This document shows positions 33,790-45,428 of a stretch of 64,000 bases of DNA, piece after piece. The notes below the pieces were generated by a model. That model did not search any database, was not told the DNA's origin, and saw only the letters and a program-made list of their open reading frames with translations. Made by a program: the position numbers and the translations under genes. The first letter of the stretch is position 1. Each line of letters opens with the position of its first letter. Origin of the DNA: Zoroaster sp. YZ-2022 (taxonomy: Eukaryota > Echinodermata > Asteroidea > Forcipulatida > Zoroasteridae); assembly GCA_029582265.1 (NCBI GenBank), contig CM055835.1, positions 10,345,500 through 10,409,499 of the forward strand. The letters are read 5' to 3'.

Positions 33790-34728
33790 ACCGTTTCTAT
33801 CGTTTATCCCGTATTCTCCCCAAGGGTCTCAAAATCAAATGCAGCCCCTCCTTTCGGGACCTAGACCCCGCATTCAGTAAGAAATGGAGTAACACAATAA
33901 CCAAGACTTCCTTCCGTTTACTTGAACTTCTCGAAGCCCAATGCCTAAAATGCACTAACAAACAGTCACTTGATATTGAGAGTACAGAATCTCAAATGAA
34001 AGTGTCTTGCTCTAATGATCATGAATAGGGATGCATCCCTTGATAATTACATCAACTCAGTCAATTCTGAAGTTCACAGGGAACCTCCTACTAGATGTGC
34101 CAGCAACCTTTCCCGTGCTGAACGGGACGCCATCGGTGAACTCCGCCAAGCCACCAACCTAGTCATCAAACAGGCTGACAAAGGGTCTGCTGTTGTGGCC
34201 ATAAACACTACGGACTTCCTCCGTAAACTAGATGGTATTAAACATCAAATACCCAATTCTGCCCTCCTTGTCACTCTGGATGTTTCCTCCTTATATACTA
34301 ACATACCCCATAGCGAGGGCATAAGTGCATGTGCCAACGCTCTCAGATCCAACAACCAAACCAAACCTTCTGTGAGACACCTCACAGATCTTATCCTACA
34401 TATACTGACCAAAAACAATTTCACTTTCCTGGACAGAAACTTTCTCCAGGTACAAGGTACAGCGATGGGCACTAAGATGGCACCCTCATACGCTAATCTG
34501 TTTATGTCTGACCTTGAAGACAGATTGCTATCTTCTGCCCCCCACCGTCCTCTAGTATGGTGGAGATTTATTGACGATATTTTCTCCATCTGGTGTGGTG
34601 GCCAAGATAGCCTAGATGAATTCATCAACTACATTAATTCATTCCATGCCACCATGAAGTTCACTGCTAACTACTCTCCCAATAGCGTGAACTTCCTAGA
34701 CGTCACCATCAACAAATATATATTGTAA
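33790..34728 (+). pseudogene. Penelope-like element reverse transcriptase, internally deleted
   Basis: The plus strand reads Y-R-L-S-R-I-L-P-K-G-L, C-S-P-S-F-R-D-L-D, F-R-L-L-E-L-L-E in one frame, then after a frame change near 34020 a 237-codon ORF. This contains A-D-K-G-S-A-V-V, V-T-L-D-V-S-S-L-Y-T-N-I-P, G-T-A-M-G-T-K-M-A-P and F-I-D-D-I-F. These are reverse-transcriptase motifs typical of Penelope-like elements. The stretch between A-D-K-G-S-A-V-V and L-V-T-L-D is much shorter than usual, implying a deletion. The ORF ends at N-F-L-D-V-T-I-N-K, where sequence passes directly into a tRNA-like unit. No GIY-YIG endonuclease is seen. Confidence 0.85.
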
Positions 34729-34734
34729 ATTACA

Positions 34735-35410
34735 TATTTATTTGAATTTAAAAGTCCATGTTTAAAGGTTTTCAACAGTAATATACGTTTACAAAATTAA
34801 TAATTATATGTTGGGAATTCGATCCTAGGACCTCTGGCTCGTCAGTCACGCGCACTTAAACAGAAATATACTTTTAGAAAATTCATAATTCCCTGCTGGG
34901 GATTCGATCCTAGGACCTCTAGCTCTTCAATCACGTGGTATACCAACTGATTCTGCTGTATATACTTTAAGATTTATTTGATTTTAAAAGTCCATTTTAA
35001 ATGTTTTCAATAGGAATATACTTTTACAAAATGAATAATTCTCTGCTGGGAATTCGATCCTAGGAGCTCTGGATCTTCAATAACGCGCTCTACCAACTGA
35101 GCTAACTGATTCTGATTTATATATATTCTAAATTAAAGATTTACTTGATTTTAAAAGTCCATTTTAAATGTTTTCAACAGAAATATACTTTTACAAAACT
35201 AATAATTATTTGCTGGGGATTCGAACCTACGACATCTATCTCGTCAGCCACACGCTCTACCAGCTGAGCTACCTGATTCTGATATATATTGTAGGTTAAA
35301 GATTTACTGGAATTTAAAAGTCCATTTTAAATGTTTAAAACAAGAATGTATATTTGCAAAATTTCAATTTCTCTGCTTGGGATTCGATCCTAGGACCTCT
35401 GGCTCTTTAA
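34735..35410 (-). repeat. Tandem tRNA-like units, right block
   Basis: Same ~165-bp unit as at 31590-32135. GATTCGA-type B boxes lie near 34821, 34903, 35049, 35218 and 35382, with A-box-like TAGCTCAGTTGGTAGAGC best kept in the units at 35049 and 35218. The first two are shortened. The block begins immediately after the Penelope-like ORF. Confidence 0.75.
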
Positions 35411-35429
35411 AATACAAATGAATGGAAAT

Positions 35430-35600
35430 TGACATTTTGAAAAGGGAATCGATATGGACATTACATTTTATAAATGGGAATAAAAAGACCTCACCTTTGA
35501 CTCGATCAGTTATCGCCTTGGTCAATATTCAGCGGTAAAGACTGCGCAACAAACTCTTATTCCCTAAATGTGATAAAATTAGTCGGCAAATGTATACACG
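35430..35600. repeat. Right part of the interrupted dispersed repeat
   Basis: GACATTTTGAAAA, then GCGGTAAAGACTGCGCAACA and TTATTCCCT, correspond to 10160-10285. Pairs with 31190-31560. Confidence 0.4.
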
Positions 35601-37084
35601 GCAGACAGTGCGCCTGCCATAAGGCCTTTAATAATTTTAGTACAATTTCACGTTGAACGCAACGCGGATGAAGAGTTTGCAAACCTTGATCTTGTCAATA
35701 CTGTAAAACAATTTTTATGTCCTTAATTGCTAACGTGCTTTCCCCATCTAAACCTTTATTCGATATTAAAATAACAATAACGGGTATATTTCCTTTGGCA
35801 GTTTGCCCGGTTGGAATATACTTTCGCACGCCGAAACATGTCAACGTCATTTAAAGTGCCAGAATAGCGCGATCGTTGTGAAGGACTTCATTAACGTTTT
35901 ATGACTTATTAGACATCTATGATATTGATGAAAAAGACATTTTACTCTAAAAACATGTTTTTAGTTTATATAAGAAAAACGTCTGAAAATGCACCTGTCC
36001 TCGCGGCTTATCAGCCATTTCGTAATGGACTGCTCATTATGAATATTAATCAGATGCGCAAGTCATTGAATCCACTAAAAACTAGCCTGCATGGCATTAT
36101 GGGTAGCGGCATCCTGTTTTATAAGCGTTTCCTGTGTCGTTATTATCTGGAACTGTGTTTTGGATTTTGGTCATAATGTTTGACAGAAGTGTATACATCA
36201 TTACCATGCTCATACTAGGTGCTGTTGAAGACTAATCGAGGAATGGATTCAGGAATTCTGAGGTTAAATTTTATAGATTTCCATACAAAAATGCAGCGAC
36301 CCGACGAAAGTGGGTTCGCTTCGTAACCCTAAACGTTAAACAACACTCGGTCTAACTTTAGTCCGTGTGCTACTACCACCCCCTCCTCTGGGGATTTTTA
36401 AAGACAGTTATTGTTGTAAACCTTGTCTGCAAATTGCCTGTTGGTGAGTATTAGGCTGTGAGGGCGCTGTTTCAAAATGGCCACCAAAATCCCGGTAATT
36501 GACCATGCCACATATGAGGACTTTTTATTTTTAGTGCCACCTATAAATATACATTGGCAAAATGTTCTCACCCATCTGAAATGCTTAAACTACCTCAAGA
36601 AAAAAACATGCAAGGATAGCTAGCTCTTGTAGAACTCGTGTCAAAATGACAGCTTTCATAGATACATGTATACTTGGTGTGAGATTCCCCTAATCTTGAA
36701 ATACTAATCGTGAAGTCTGCTTGATACATTTTACAGTTATCAAAACAAGTCAAAACCAAACCCGTTGTTAGGTACATCATGTTGAGCCGATAATCGTCAA
36801 ATTACGGCGCGCGCGTGAGCCGATAAAATGGCGCGGCGGCAGGAAAGAGTTAATTCAGTTTGAACCTACATGAAGTGAGTACATATTTTCTAGAACCTCT
36901 TTGTATTTTGTGACTGCTAGACAAATAGCAATGTGCATGAAATGTTCACTCCTGTATATACTTCGGAGCGTTATATATAATGGAGAGGGTTCGCCTTCCA
37001 CCATGGATTTTCAGTCCCTAACACTATAAAAAAAAAACCTGCAATAAAACTATAATAAAACTAATATAAAATTAATCATAATAA
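35601..37084. other. No gene recognised
   Basis: Contains GAGCCGATAA twice in a GC-rich patch (36783-36848) ending CAGGAAAGAGTTAA, which looks like one end of a TTAA-type MITE, but no partner end was found. No coding exon. Confidence 0.35.
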
Positions 37085-38235
37085 AATTATATTGTTTTTT
37101 TTATAAGGGTGAGCATTTCTTCATCGGGTCCCAGGTGGGCTGTGGCTTGTTTCCCTGCTGTGATCTCCTCTTGGCAGGGCATTCCCATGCAAAGTGACCT
37201 CGTCCTTGGCGACTAAAATATATATCGATCGTCTGGGGTTGTCAAACACTTTGGCCGAGAACGGTATATACTTGTGTCCCGTTTTCTTTTCAGCGAAGTA
37301 GCCTCCGGCCTGGACTGTGGCTGTCCAGTGGCATTTGCTCTTCTAGTGTCACGGATCTGCTCATCCAAATCCTTCATCCTGCATTTCTTCCTTTTACGTT
37401 TGTTACCTGTCCTATGAGCCTCTATCCTTTCGAAATTTTCTGTAGCCCACGCTGCCCTGATAGCTTCCTCCAAGTTGATGGATTGGCTCTGAAGATACCC
37501 TCACAGATCGACTGGCTAGCAATCACATCTGAAAAATGACCTCGCGAAAGCAGGTCTCTGAAAACTCGGGGTATGCTAATGCTGTCAGTTCACTGATCGC
37601 CTGATCCAGCTCCTGAATTGTCTCTTTCGCACCTTGTCTCCGATTCCTCAACTCCATTAAGAAGTTCTCTGCTTTCTGTCCAGGTCCAAGCATTCAAGCA
37701 AGCATTCAGCAAGTCAAGCAATTCCCTATATGTTTTTCTTTTTCCGTCCTCTCCTCGATAAAGTAGCACCTTTAGTGCCTGCCGCCGGAGGCTCGCCACG
37801 AGAAATGCAGCCGCCTCCTCGTCGTCCCAAGCATTGGCGATTTTGCAGGATTCAAAGTGTTCCTGATGGTAGTCTTTCCAGGGCTCCTTCCCTTTGAATT
37901 GGTCTCGACCCCCTTCATTTCTCTGCATTTTGTTGCTTGTTTCCAACAGACTCCTCTTTCCTGAGGCTTCCAGGAACATCCTCGGAGGCTTTAGTGACCT
38001 TTGTTTCTTTTTCACTATCCTCAGCAGTTCCTTCCTCACGCACAGGAGAGTTTTGTATCCTCCTCAATCACAATCGACTGCGACTGTGGCGTCCACGTCC
38101 TGCTGTTTTCAATATTGTAGGAGGTTCAAGGCCTCCAACAGTACCTGTGCTGGAGTACCAGGTAAGGCAAGTCATAAGGCTCGAGGCGCCCAGAGTCCAC
38201 CCTGAGTTTATCTGGTGATTCATTGTCCATTGTTG
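37085..38235 (-). pseudogene. Gypsy-type gag remnant
   Basis: The minus strand carries a Retrotrans_gag-type capsid segment (P-W-K-D-Y-H-Q-E-H-F-E, then W-D-D-E-E-A-A-A-F-L-V-A-S-L, L-L-D-L-L-N-A-C). A basic K-R-K-R-K-K stretch and a decayed zinc knuckle (G-R-G-H-F-A-W-E-C-P with the first cysteines lost) follow. Gag packages the element's RNA. Frameshifts and stops are present upstream (about 38040-38235) and at the knuckle. No pol follows within the window. A tRNA-Leu-type primer site lies just upstream, giving the expected LTR - PBS - gag order. Confidence 0.75.
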
Positions 38236-38302
38236 AGGCTACTGAGTTGTCCCTTTTTGATTTTGTTAGATTATGTTGTCCTAAAATAAGTCGAGTGCAT
38301 TT

Positions 38303-38320
38303 ATCCCACTCCTGACACCG
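38303..38320 (-). promoter_or_regulatory. Primer-binding site (tRNA-Leu type) of the Gypsy remnant
   Basis: The minus strand reads CGGTGTCAGGAGTGGGAT, which matches the complement of a leucine tRNA 3' end (TGGTGTCAGGAGTGGGAT) at 17 of 18 positions. It sits about 70 nt upstream of the gag remnant's earliest ATG. The adjoining LTR is not definable. Confidence 0.6.
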
Positions 38321-38339
38321 AGGGGGTAAGGAGGACCTT

Positions 38340-40460
38340 AAATACCAATTTATTATTCCTAGACACTCAATCCATCATTGGGAAGACACAAAGAGCCGGA
38401 CTACATACACGTTGGGGTATTTTTTTTGAGGAGGGTAAATTTGACCCCCCCCCCCCCCTCCAATCCTTAACCCACCACTATTTTTTTTGCAGACAAGCAG
38501 ATTTGCAATGGCATACAATAGGCTGCCCCAAAAAAGTAGTCTCCGAAAATCCCCGGGGGCAGATAGTCGGGGTTTCGGTCTGTAGCCCATGGACTAGTTC
38601 AAGTTCAAGCTAACAAATTGGTCTAGAGAGACGATATGCAGTGCCCATTTTACCGAAGAGTGTAAAGAAGTAACAGCCAGACTACAATCTGTGTTTGGTA
38701 TAAAGCCGTCATTATTTAGGCTGAATGATTGATCAATGCCGATTCCGGAGTCTGAGCGATGAAAGCACCATACGAGCCGGCAAACAGGAAAGGCAAGTGA
38801 GATGAAGTCCAGTCCCCCGGTGCCGGACCAGTGCGACGCCGACCAAAAGCCCTTATAATTTAGGCAGTGAATAGAGTGTCCAAGACAACCAGGAGGGCAT
38901 TTAACAAAAGACAAAATGACCAGAGTAAGTGAATCAATAGGACGAGGGTAGCTATCTTTTTACAAAAAAATAGTGATGGAATATAAAATTGCTAAATATT
39001 CGTTAGTACTGGAACGAAAGGGTGCATCTATTTCATGATAAAATAGCTTCCGCGAAAATTGAGTGAGTTTGCTTCAGTTTTAAAAATGCACTTATGATAA
39101 TGGGAATGTATGTAAAACATGTACATGTTTAAAGAACACGTATCCACCAAAAGTGGCAGAAGGTGCATGTTATCAAACAATGAAAATCTAAATAATGAAT
39201 TAATAAACCCACTGGAAAAAAGGACAATACATCAAATGAACATAATTACATTTACATGGTAATACAGCCAAAAATGAGTTCGGGTCAAAGCCAACTCTTT
39301 CGTCAAACTCATGCCAGGTTAACAGAGTTGACCTGGGTACGACTCTAAACAAGGTATGAGTTGACTTGGGTAAGAATTTTTGGGTACACGCAAGGTTGGG
39401 CAGAAGTTGAATTGGGTACGAGTTGACCTGATTCAGTTGAGAATGCTTTTTGGCTGTTTTCCATCATGGTAACTGAAACATCTCGTAAACGGTTTACGAG
39501 ATGGAATCTATACGTACTTGTAGTTGGAAACAAATTATTTGGTCCCTCCCCCACACAAAAGAGAACAAAATACCAATTAAAAAACGTTTTCTGCTACAGA
39601 TTCTCCTTGATAAAATTGTGATGTTACATGTGGTGAAGAAACAGATGAAACAAGCGGTCCTTAAACTCTTGAAGGTAATTTATGATCTAATATTCACTGA
39701 GATGTGACAACATTGGCAGATAACTGTAAATTTGTTCCTTTTTAGATATTGTTACCCCCATTTTTGCTGTGTGCTCTGTGCAACAAAGAGTCAGATTTCA
39801 ATGCTGTTTTACAACCAACTTGCTGCAGTGATAGCAAGTTTACTTGACCTTGAAATAATTACCATCTGTCGATATTCAAATGTAATTAATGAATCCTATA
39901 GGTGAGCCAATACAATTCCTATTTACAAAACTGCTTGGTTATTTCACATGGTCAGATTTTTCTGGCTTTTGAACATTCTCAAGCTTCAAGTATTATTAAT
40001 TAAAACAGAACTTTACATGGAATTGGTTGAAGCTTGGGTCCTTGTGTTCAAGTACGAGTTTTTTTATATTCAAATGCGAGGACATGGAAAGTGGACTCAC
40101 GTCTGGACACTCGCATCATGGTAAACAGGAACATGAAGCATTGTTGTATTATATCTCTATGACGCTAACATTTGGCGGGATATGTGTAGATTAGATCACT
40201 TTGTCACAGTCTTTCAATTTGGATAGACATACAGTTCTGGCGTCTAAATAGTTTTAATTTGTGGAAATTATTTCCCACAACCCTGCCCCCCCCCCTCCTT
40301 TCTTTTTGCGCCGCCAATGGGTTAATTGCTTATTGCTAATACTTGTATGCGTTTTTTTAAAGGGATTCACACAGAAGATTTAGAGTTCTGGTATATTTCA
40401 ATACAATTAAATACATTTTATATTAAGTTAGCAAATTTCTTTGAGTAAGCTTATACATAA
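38340..40460. other. No gene recognised
   Basis: Includes poly-C/poly-T patches (38440-38490, 40283-40296) and a loosely repetitive GAGTTGACCTGGGTACGA-like patch at 39315-39440. The 106-codon open frame at 38594-38914 (minus) shows no motif or codon pattern that would support a gene. Confidence 0.4.
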
Positions 40461-40641
40461 ATGGCCAGGTGTGCTAATTAATTGTTTTGGGCATGGTGTA
40501 AGCTCAATAATGTTTGGGTCAGGTTTAGCCATATGTATGGCCAGTTGTGTCAATTAATTGTTTTGGGCATGGTGTAAGCTCAATAATAGTTGGGTCAGGT
40601 TTAGCCACATGTATGTCCAGTTGTGTCAATTAATTGTTTTG
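40461..40641. repeat. 76-bp tandem repeat, about 2.4 copies
   Basis: Units start at 40461, 40537 and 40613 (ATGGCCAGGTGTG, ATGGCCAGTTGTG, ATGTCCAGTTGTG), with conserved TTGTTTTGGGCATGGTGTAA inside. Confidence 0.9.
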
Positions 40642-40671
40642 TTCAGTTGTTTTTAGTTGTTCATGCATATG

Positions 40672-40841
40672 ATGCTCGATATGCAGCAGAGTGCACCACC
40701 TCCCATTGTGTCTTCATTGTGTTCCAGGAATCTTAGGAATTCTTTAGAGGATTTCTGGGGAAGAGGTCCATTAAGAATAGAACAACAGTGTGTTAGTGTA
40801 TAGGGACATTTGGGGGTGGCACTCTGCCGCATATCGAGCAT
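40672..40841. mobile_element. 170-bp MITE-like inverted-repeat element
   Basis: The ends ATGCTCGATATGCAGCAGAG and (reverse complement of the right end) ATGCTCGATATGCGGCAGAG are nearly identical inverted repeats extending about 28 bp. No clear target duplication was found, so the class is unknown. Confidence 0.6.
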
Positions 40842-41485
40842 GGTATATGTTCGTGCGACAGCGAGAACACCTCTTTGAAATTGTTCGTTTTTTAAGTGTT
40901 CGTGCGTTTTTTAAGTTCTATATATAGTAAGCCTAAGTAATAATAACGGAAGTCTATTACCTACATGAAGTGTGTTAGTCCTGTACTAAGCTAGGTAATT
41001 ATAGGTAAGTACCAAAAGTGTCCCTTCAGGAGTTGGAGGTGGTCATCACTGCACTCCTTGAAACTAACTACGCACAATAAATTCCTGCAGCAGTATTTCA
41101 ATGCATACGCCAAATAAAGCCAATGTGGTACAACCGTCTTTCCTCATTCTGCTGGTGAATGGTGCTGAGAGCATTGCGCCCTCTGTTGACGAGAATAGTA
41201 TTCATTTAACTTCAAAAAGCAGTGTGTGAAAGAGGACAACGTATTTTGGCAAATGGTGGTTTTGTGGGAAAGACAGGGGTGTTGCAATGCAACTTTGTGT
41301 AACAGATAAGCTCTTCTATCATAGTTGTATTCTAAACATTTTACAATATGCGATTGCAAAGAAGAAAATTCGTTGAGCAACAAATGCAGCACATAACGTA
41401 AACATTGCAGTACGTATTATTTTGTGCGCGTAAGAACATTTTGATTTCAATAGTTTTGTTTTTTGAAAAATTGCCTTGCCATTAA
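40842..41485. other. No gene recognised
   Basis: AT-rich flank of the LTR-type element. No motif. Confidence 0.4.
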
Positions 41486-42283
41486 TGTAGGGATACCATT
41501 ACGGTATATCATGGAGGATCGGTCCCCCAAATTAATGTGGACGAGTACAGTAACAAAATGCAGGACTTGAAGACAATTATAAACTTAACAATCGCAGTTT
41601 ATTCTTTGATAATCCGGGTAATTAACAGAATCCACGGAGAATAATCAGCACTAAGTTATATCATTGTTGACCTAATTCACAGTAGAGACTCAATGTAGAA
41701 ACCCATGTAGAAAACTCCCAATGTAGAAACGAAACCAAGTAGAAACAACAAAAAACCATTGCCTGGAATGATACATAATAGTAAACGCAAGTAAATACAC
41801 AGACAACAACATTGGCTACACGAGCACATAGCTAATTATACACATGTGAAGCATTATACGCAGTCCATGTATGTGATAAACATGTACAGTACATGACTTT
41901 GTATGTAAAATCAGACAACGACAAGCGCAAAAGAAAACTACAATTCCTCAAACAAATCGTGAATATAACAACCAAGAAATACTCACTGGGGGTTCCCTGG
42001 ATGATGTTCACCTATGTAAGGAACATTAAAATCATGGCGAAGCCATGTTCACGGGTTAAACAAAATATAAATCGAGAGGAAAATACTGGATTGCGTCTGT
42101 GTCAATGAACTTCTCGGAAAAGACCGAAAACATGTCAGCAACTGCCCGCGTCACCAAAGCCGCCATCTACATATTACTACGCCAATGAATAGTTCAGCAT
42201 AAACCATCTATCCAGACAATAATTATAAAGATTAGCCATTACATTGTAAAATTATTACATACTTTTTGGTTATAATAATTATG
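41486..42283 (-). repeat. Direct repeat, downstream copy (3' LTR candidate)
   Basis: Shares TGTAGGGATACCATTACGG...TTATAATAATTATG with 45429-46238. On the minus strand it contains ATGGCGGCTTTGGTGACGCG opening a 37-codon reading frame and a donor-like CCA|GTGAGTATT. Both features are also present in the other copy. Confidence 0.75.
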
Positions 42284-42671
42284 AAACACAGATACCGTTT
42301 ATGAATCCAGTGAGTTTTAAAAGAAAACTTAGAACTACTTATTTAAATACAGTACACTATATGCAAACCGTCCTTGCAGGGGTCAGGTCAACTTCTGCCC
42401 AGATACAGGGAATGAGTAATAGACTCGTTTACCAATCCCCACAAATTCCCTGCTTTAAAACCATACGCCCTCGAATGGTCTAATGAAATTTAACCATAAT
42501 GAGAATGGAATCAATACCGAAAGAGTTTTATACAAAGTAATAGATGAGAAATACTCAACATTTATATGTAATAAACCCAGAATACATAGACTATACCAAT
42601 ATAATTATAGACTTATACATCTCAGCCTATTTAAACATCATCTCTTCACTATAGAAATTCATACGTATTAA

Positions 42672-43011
42672 CCCATATCCGCCTAACCATGTAAACACAC
42701 AAAAGACTGTATGTGCCTAAGCCCCCGCACACAGAGATACATTGTTTTTGCACACAATCAGAAACATTCCTTATTTAGAGAATATTACAATCACTGACAC
42801 AGACACATTATATACTGATGGAAAGAGGAGAACATGCACTTTATTATGATGTCAGACTTGTCTAATTTCATATCTATAATCATGAAATGCAGTCATCGGA
42901 AAAACGTAGTAAATTGGAATTGGACAAAAACACGGTACGGAAAATCACGTAGGTCGGCGTTTGTAGCGTTTAACATATCTACGGGTTATCACGTAGATCG
43001 GCGGATATGGG
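42672..43011. mobile_element. TTAA-flanked 340-bp MITE (piggyBac type)
   Basis: TTAA at 42668-42671 and 43012-43015 flank perfect 12-bp inverted ends CCCATATCCGCC. Subterminal CACGTAGGTCGGCG and CACGTAGATCGGCG repeat near the right end. Its ends differ from both piggyBac elements at 5-9 kb, so it belongs to a third family. It is nested in the LTR-type element. Confidence 0.8.
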
Positions 43012-43499
43012 TTAAGATACATTGCACCGTAATAAGGTTTATGTAGTAAAACAACAGACCTACAAAACATTACACATTTGTGAAAATCACTATGCAATAG
43101 AATGTTTCAAGAAAGTACTTATTTCTGTAAAACACCTTTACTTATCAAAATAAACAAATTATACCCATACTGTGTTGGAAAATACCAACAACAATTTGTT
43201 GAGTACAAAACAATTTCACTTTAGTTTCACCAAAGTATAATTTTAAACATATGACATACCTATGTCTTTGAAAATATAAATAGATCACACATTTAGACCT
43301 TTACCTGGATCTGCACCTGTATCCTACATAATTGAATAAGTGACTCAGTAACTAATTAGATCATTAATTAAATGTGTCATATGATATACAGAGATGATAA
43401 AGGTGGTATTAACCGTGTCCCACAACACAATTGTGAAGTGAGCAATCCCTTTCTCTCCAACACTCACATTACAAAATATGAGTCGCACAAAAAATAACA

Positions 43500-44400
43500 A
43501 GGCTTTAAATTAAACTTTCCCAGCAATTATCAAACAATTGCTCATCAATGTCATTAGACAATAAACTAAGTAATGGCATTTGGCCAAAGACCCAAACATC
43601 TCCTCTTCACCTTCAGACACCTGAACCGTTTCAGAATAATTGGCACAATCACTAGCTGTGCAACAGGTGAACTCTCTGGCATATTACTAAAAACTACCTC
43701 AAATGGTTCCTTGGGCTTCCCTGATTTTAATAGTGCTTTGTTCTTTGGCAAAAATGTAGGTGTGGCTTTCAAATTATTGAGACTGATCCCTGGAGGCAAT
43801 AAACATGTTGTCACATCAGGAATGCAGACAATTCCTAGGTTTGCAAAACTGATTATTTTTCAAATCATCACAAAAATAAGCAAATAAACTGGGCCCCTCA
43901 TCAAGCCTCTCATGAACAACTAAACGATGGACAGAAACTTCAAAACTGTCATCAATGGGATGAACTAAACACTGTTCTGTCACTGGTACCTCACACGCCA
44001 CTACTTCATTAATCACAGCAGGGTTAAAAGAAGGCTCAGAACTCTCATTTGCCACAAAAATCCTACTGGGATAGTCACCAACATTATGGATACCATTGAG
44101 TGAAAGTGAATTGTCAGGACTTTTTCCTGCTTGTTTTCAACAAAGTTAAGCAAACACTCAAAACGATTATTGAGTGCCGTCTCTATGGTTTTGCTACATC
44201 TCCAAATAGCTCATTATCAAAGTGTGGTTTTGCTGTTCATCAACAGAACAAACCTACTATCAGTTTCTGTAGGCCCATCAAATTTACATCATCGCCCTTC
44301 AATAATAGGTTTGAAAACACATTGACAATAGTTTCTGCTAAGTGTTGGGGTGATTTTACAATAACGTCCGGCAAACTCATGGTTGGATAATTCTACATCA
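43500..44400 (-). pseudogene. Unidentified coding remnant inside the LTR-type element
   Basis: Minus-strand frames form a plausible decayed protein: M-S-L-P-D-V-I-V-K-S-P-Q-H-L (about 44378), then V-A-N-E-S-S-E-P-S-F, P-V-T-E-Q-C-L-V-H-P-I-D-D, S-L-F-A-Y-F-C-D-D-L, V-C-I-P-D-V-T-T-C-L-L-P and F-L-P-K-N-K-A-L-L-K-S-G. Frames change at least four times. Composition is protein-like and unlike flanking DNA, but no family is recognised; it may be the element's own structural gene or captured sequence. Confidence 0.4.
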
Positions 44401-44841
44401 ATATCAACAGTTATAGGCTTGTGCTAAAATATGGCAAGTATACATAAAAAATGACTTTTCAAAATACAGTACCAGACCTATTGTGGCCTATAATTTAATC
44501 TGTACACAAACAGATATAGTAAATGGTACTCAAATAAGTCTATACATGTCTAATATTATAGACAGAGGATATAAATAGTACACAGTACGTTCCAACTATT
44601 CGCATTCCAAGCAAAATATGGCCATTGCATACCGAACCATGCAAAAATATGGACAAGATGCCATGAAAGGACATAAAAACTAATTCACACCATCAAATGT
44701 CAGTTTTAAATATCACCTACAAAATAGCCAAATAACAGGTCTTACGAAACATTCATATGCGTGTACAAAATTTTGACTTTGAAAATAAGTGTTCAAGGTA
44801 AAAGTAGGCCAAAAGACTTAATTTGCATATACAAATAAGTA

Positions 44842-45020
44842 CTAACAAATTGGACACTATAAAACGATCCAAACACAAAGGCCACCTTTTATTACTCAAT
44901 CTGCCTACAGATTTACAAAATCGAACACTCAAACACGATCCAAACACAAGTAGGCTACCTGGCTTAATCTGCTTACAGCTAGATCTACACAAACTGGATA
45001 CTCAAAGACTATCCAAATGT
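44842..45020. repeat. Degenerate ~78-bp tandem repeat, about 2-3 copies
   Basis: CGATCCAAACACAA and AATCTGC...TACAG words recur in order at about 44865, 44935 and 45010 with substitutions. Confidence 0.5.
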
Positions 45021-45405
45021 ACTTAATACAGCAAGTCAAAATACAATCAAATTGTACACAGCACATGTGAAATGCCTGATAATAACCCCCCAAAAAAGAA
45101 CCATCAATATACATGATTAACAATCATGTCAAAAATACAAGTACAAGTATGTATGTATACACATCAATACATAAATTCCGTCTAAAAATAGTTCACTAAC
45201 TAGAACACCCACATTACTATAATATGTAATCAAATAGACAGGAAATATAAAATCTACATAGTGCTGTATAAAACACGATGCAGGCAATCAATATATATCA
45301 TCAGTTCTTGAAAGAAGGCTAACAGGAACATGATGCTCTACAATGTTGATTTATTATCAAAGTTAAATGTTTCTCTTCACAGAAGTCACCAACGTCACCG
45401 TACCC

Positions 45406-45424
45406 AATCCTGTCTACGACGCCA
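45406..45424 (-). promoter_or_regulatory. Probable primer-binding site (tRNA-Ser type)
   Basis: The minus strand reads TGGCGTCGTAGACAGGATT, four bases after the direct repeat. It begins TGG (complement of CCA) and has the geometry of a serine-type tRNA 3' end (A-A-T, 5-bp T stem, 7-bp acceptor, G, CCA). No polypurine tract was identified at the other repeat. Confidence 0.5.
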
Positions 45425-45428
45425 TTTC

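Noticed and set aside
31590..35410. Cluster of functional tRNA genes
   Set aside because: A and B boxes are recognisable but arms mismatch, several units lack the middle, and all share a non-tRNA spacer; they are tRNA-derived repeats.
36783..36853. Fourth piggyBac-type element
   Set aside because: CAGGAAAGAG-TTAA with subterminal GAGCCGATAA looks like one terminus, but no partner end with TTAA was found within several kb.
38594..38914. 106-codon minus-strand gene
   Set aside because: No motif, no splice context, no repeat family match; open length alone is not enough in this sequence.
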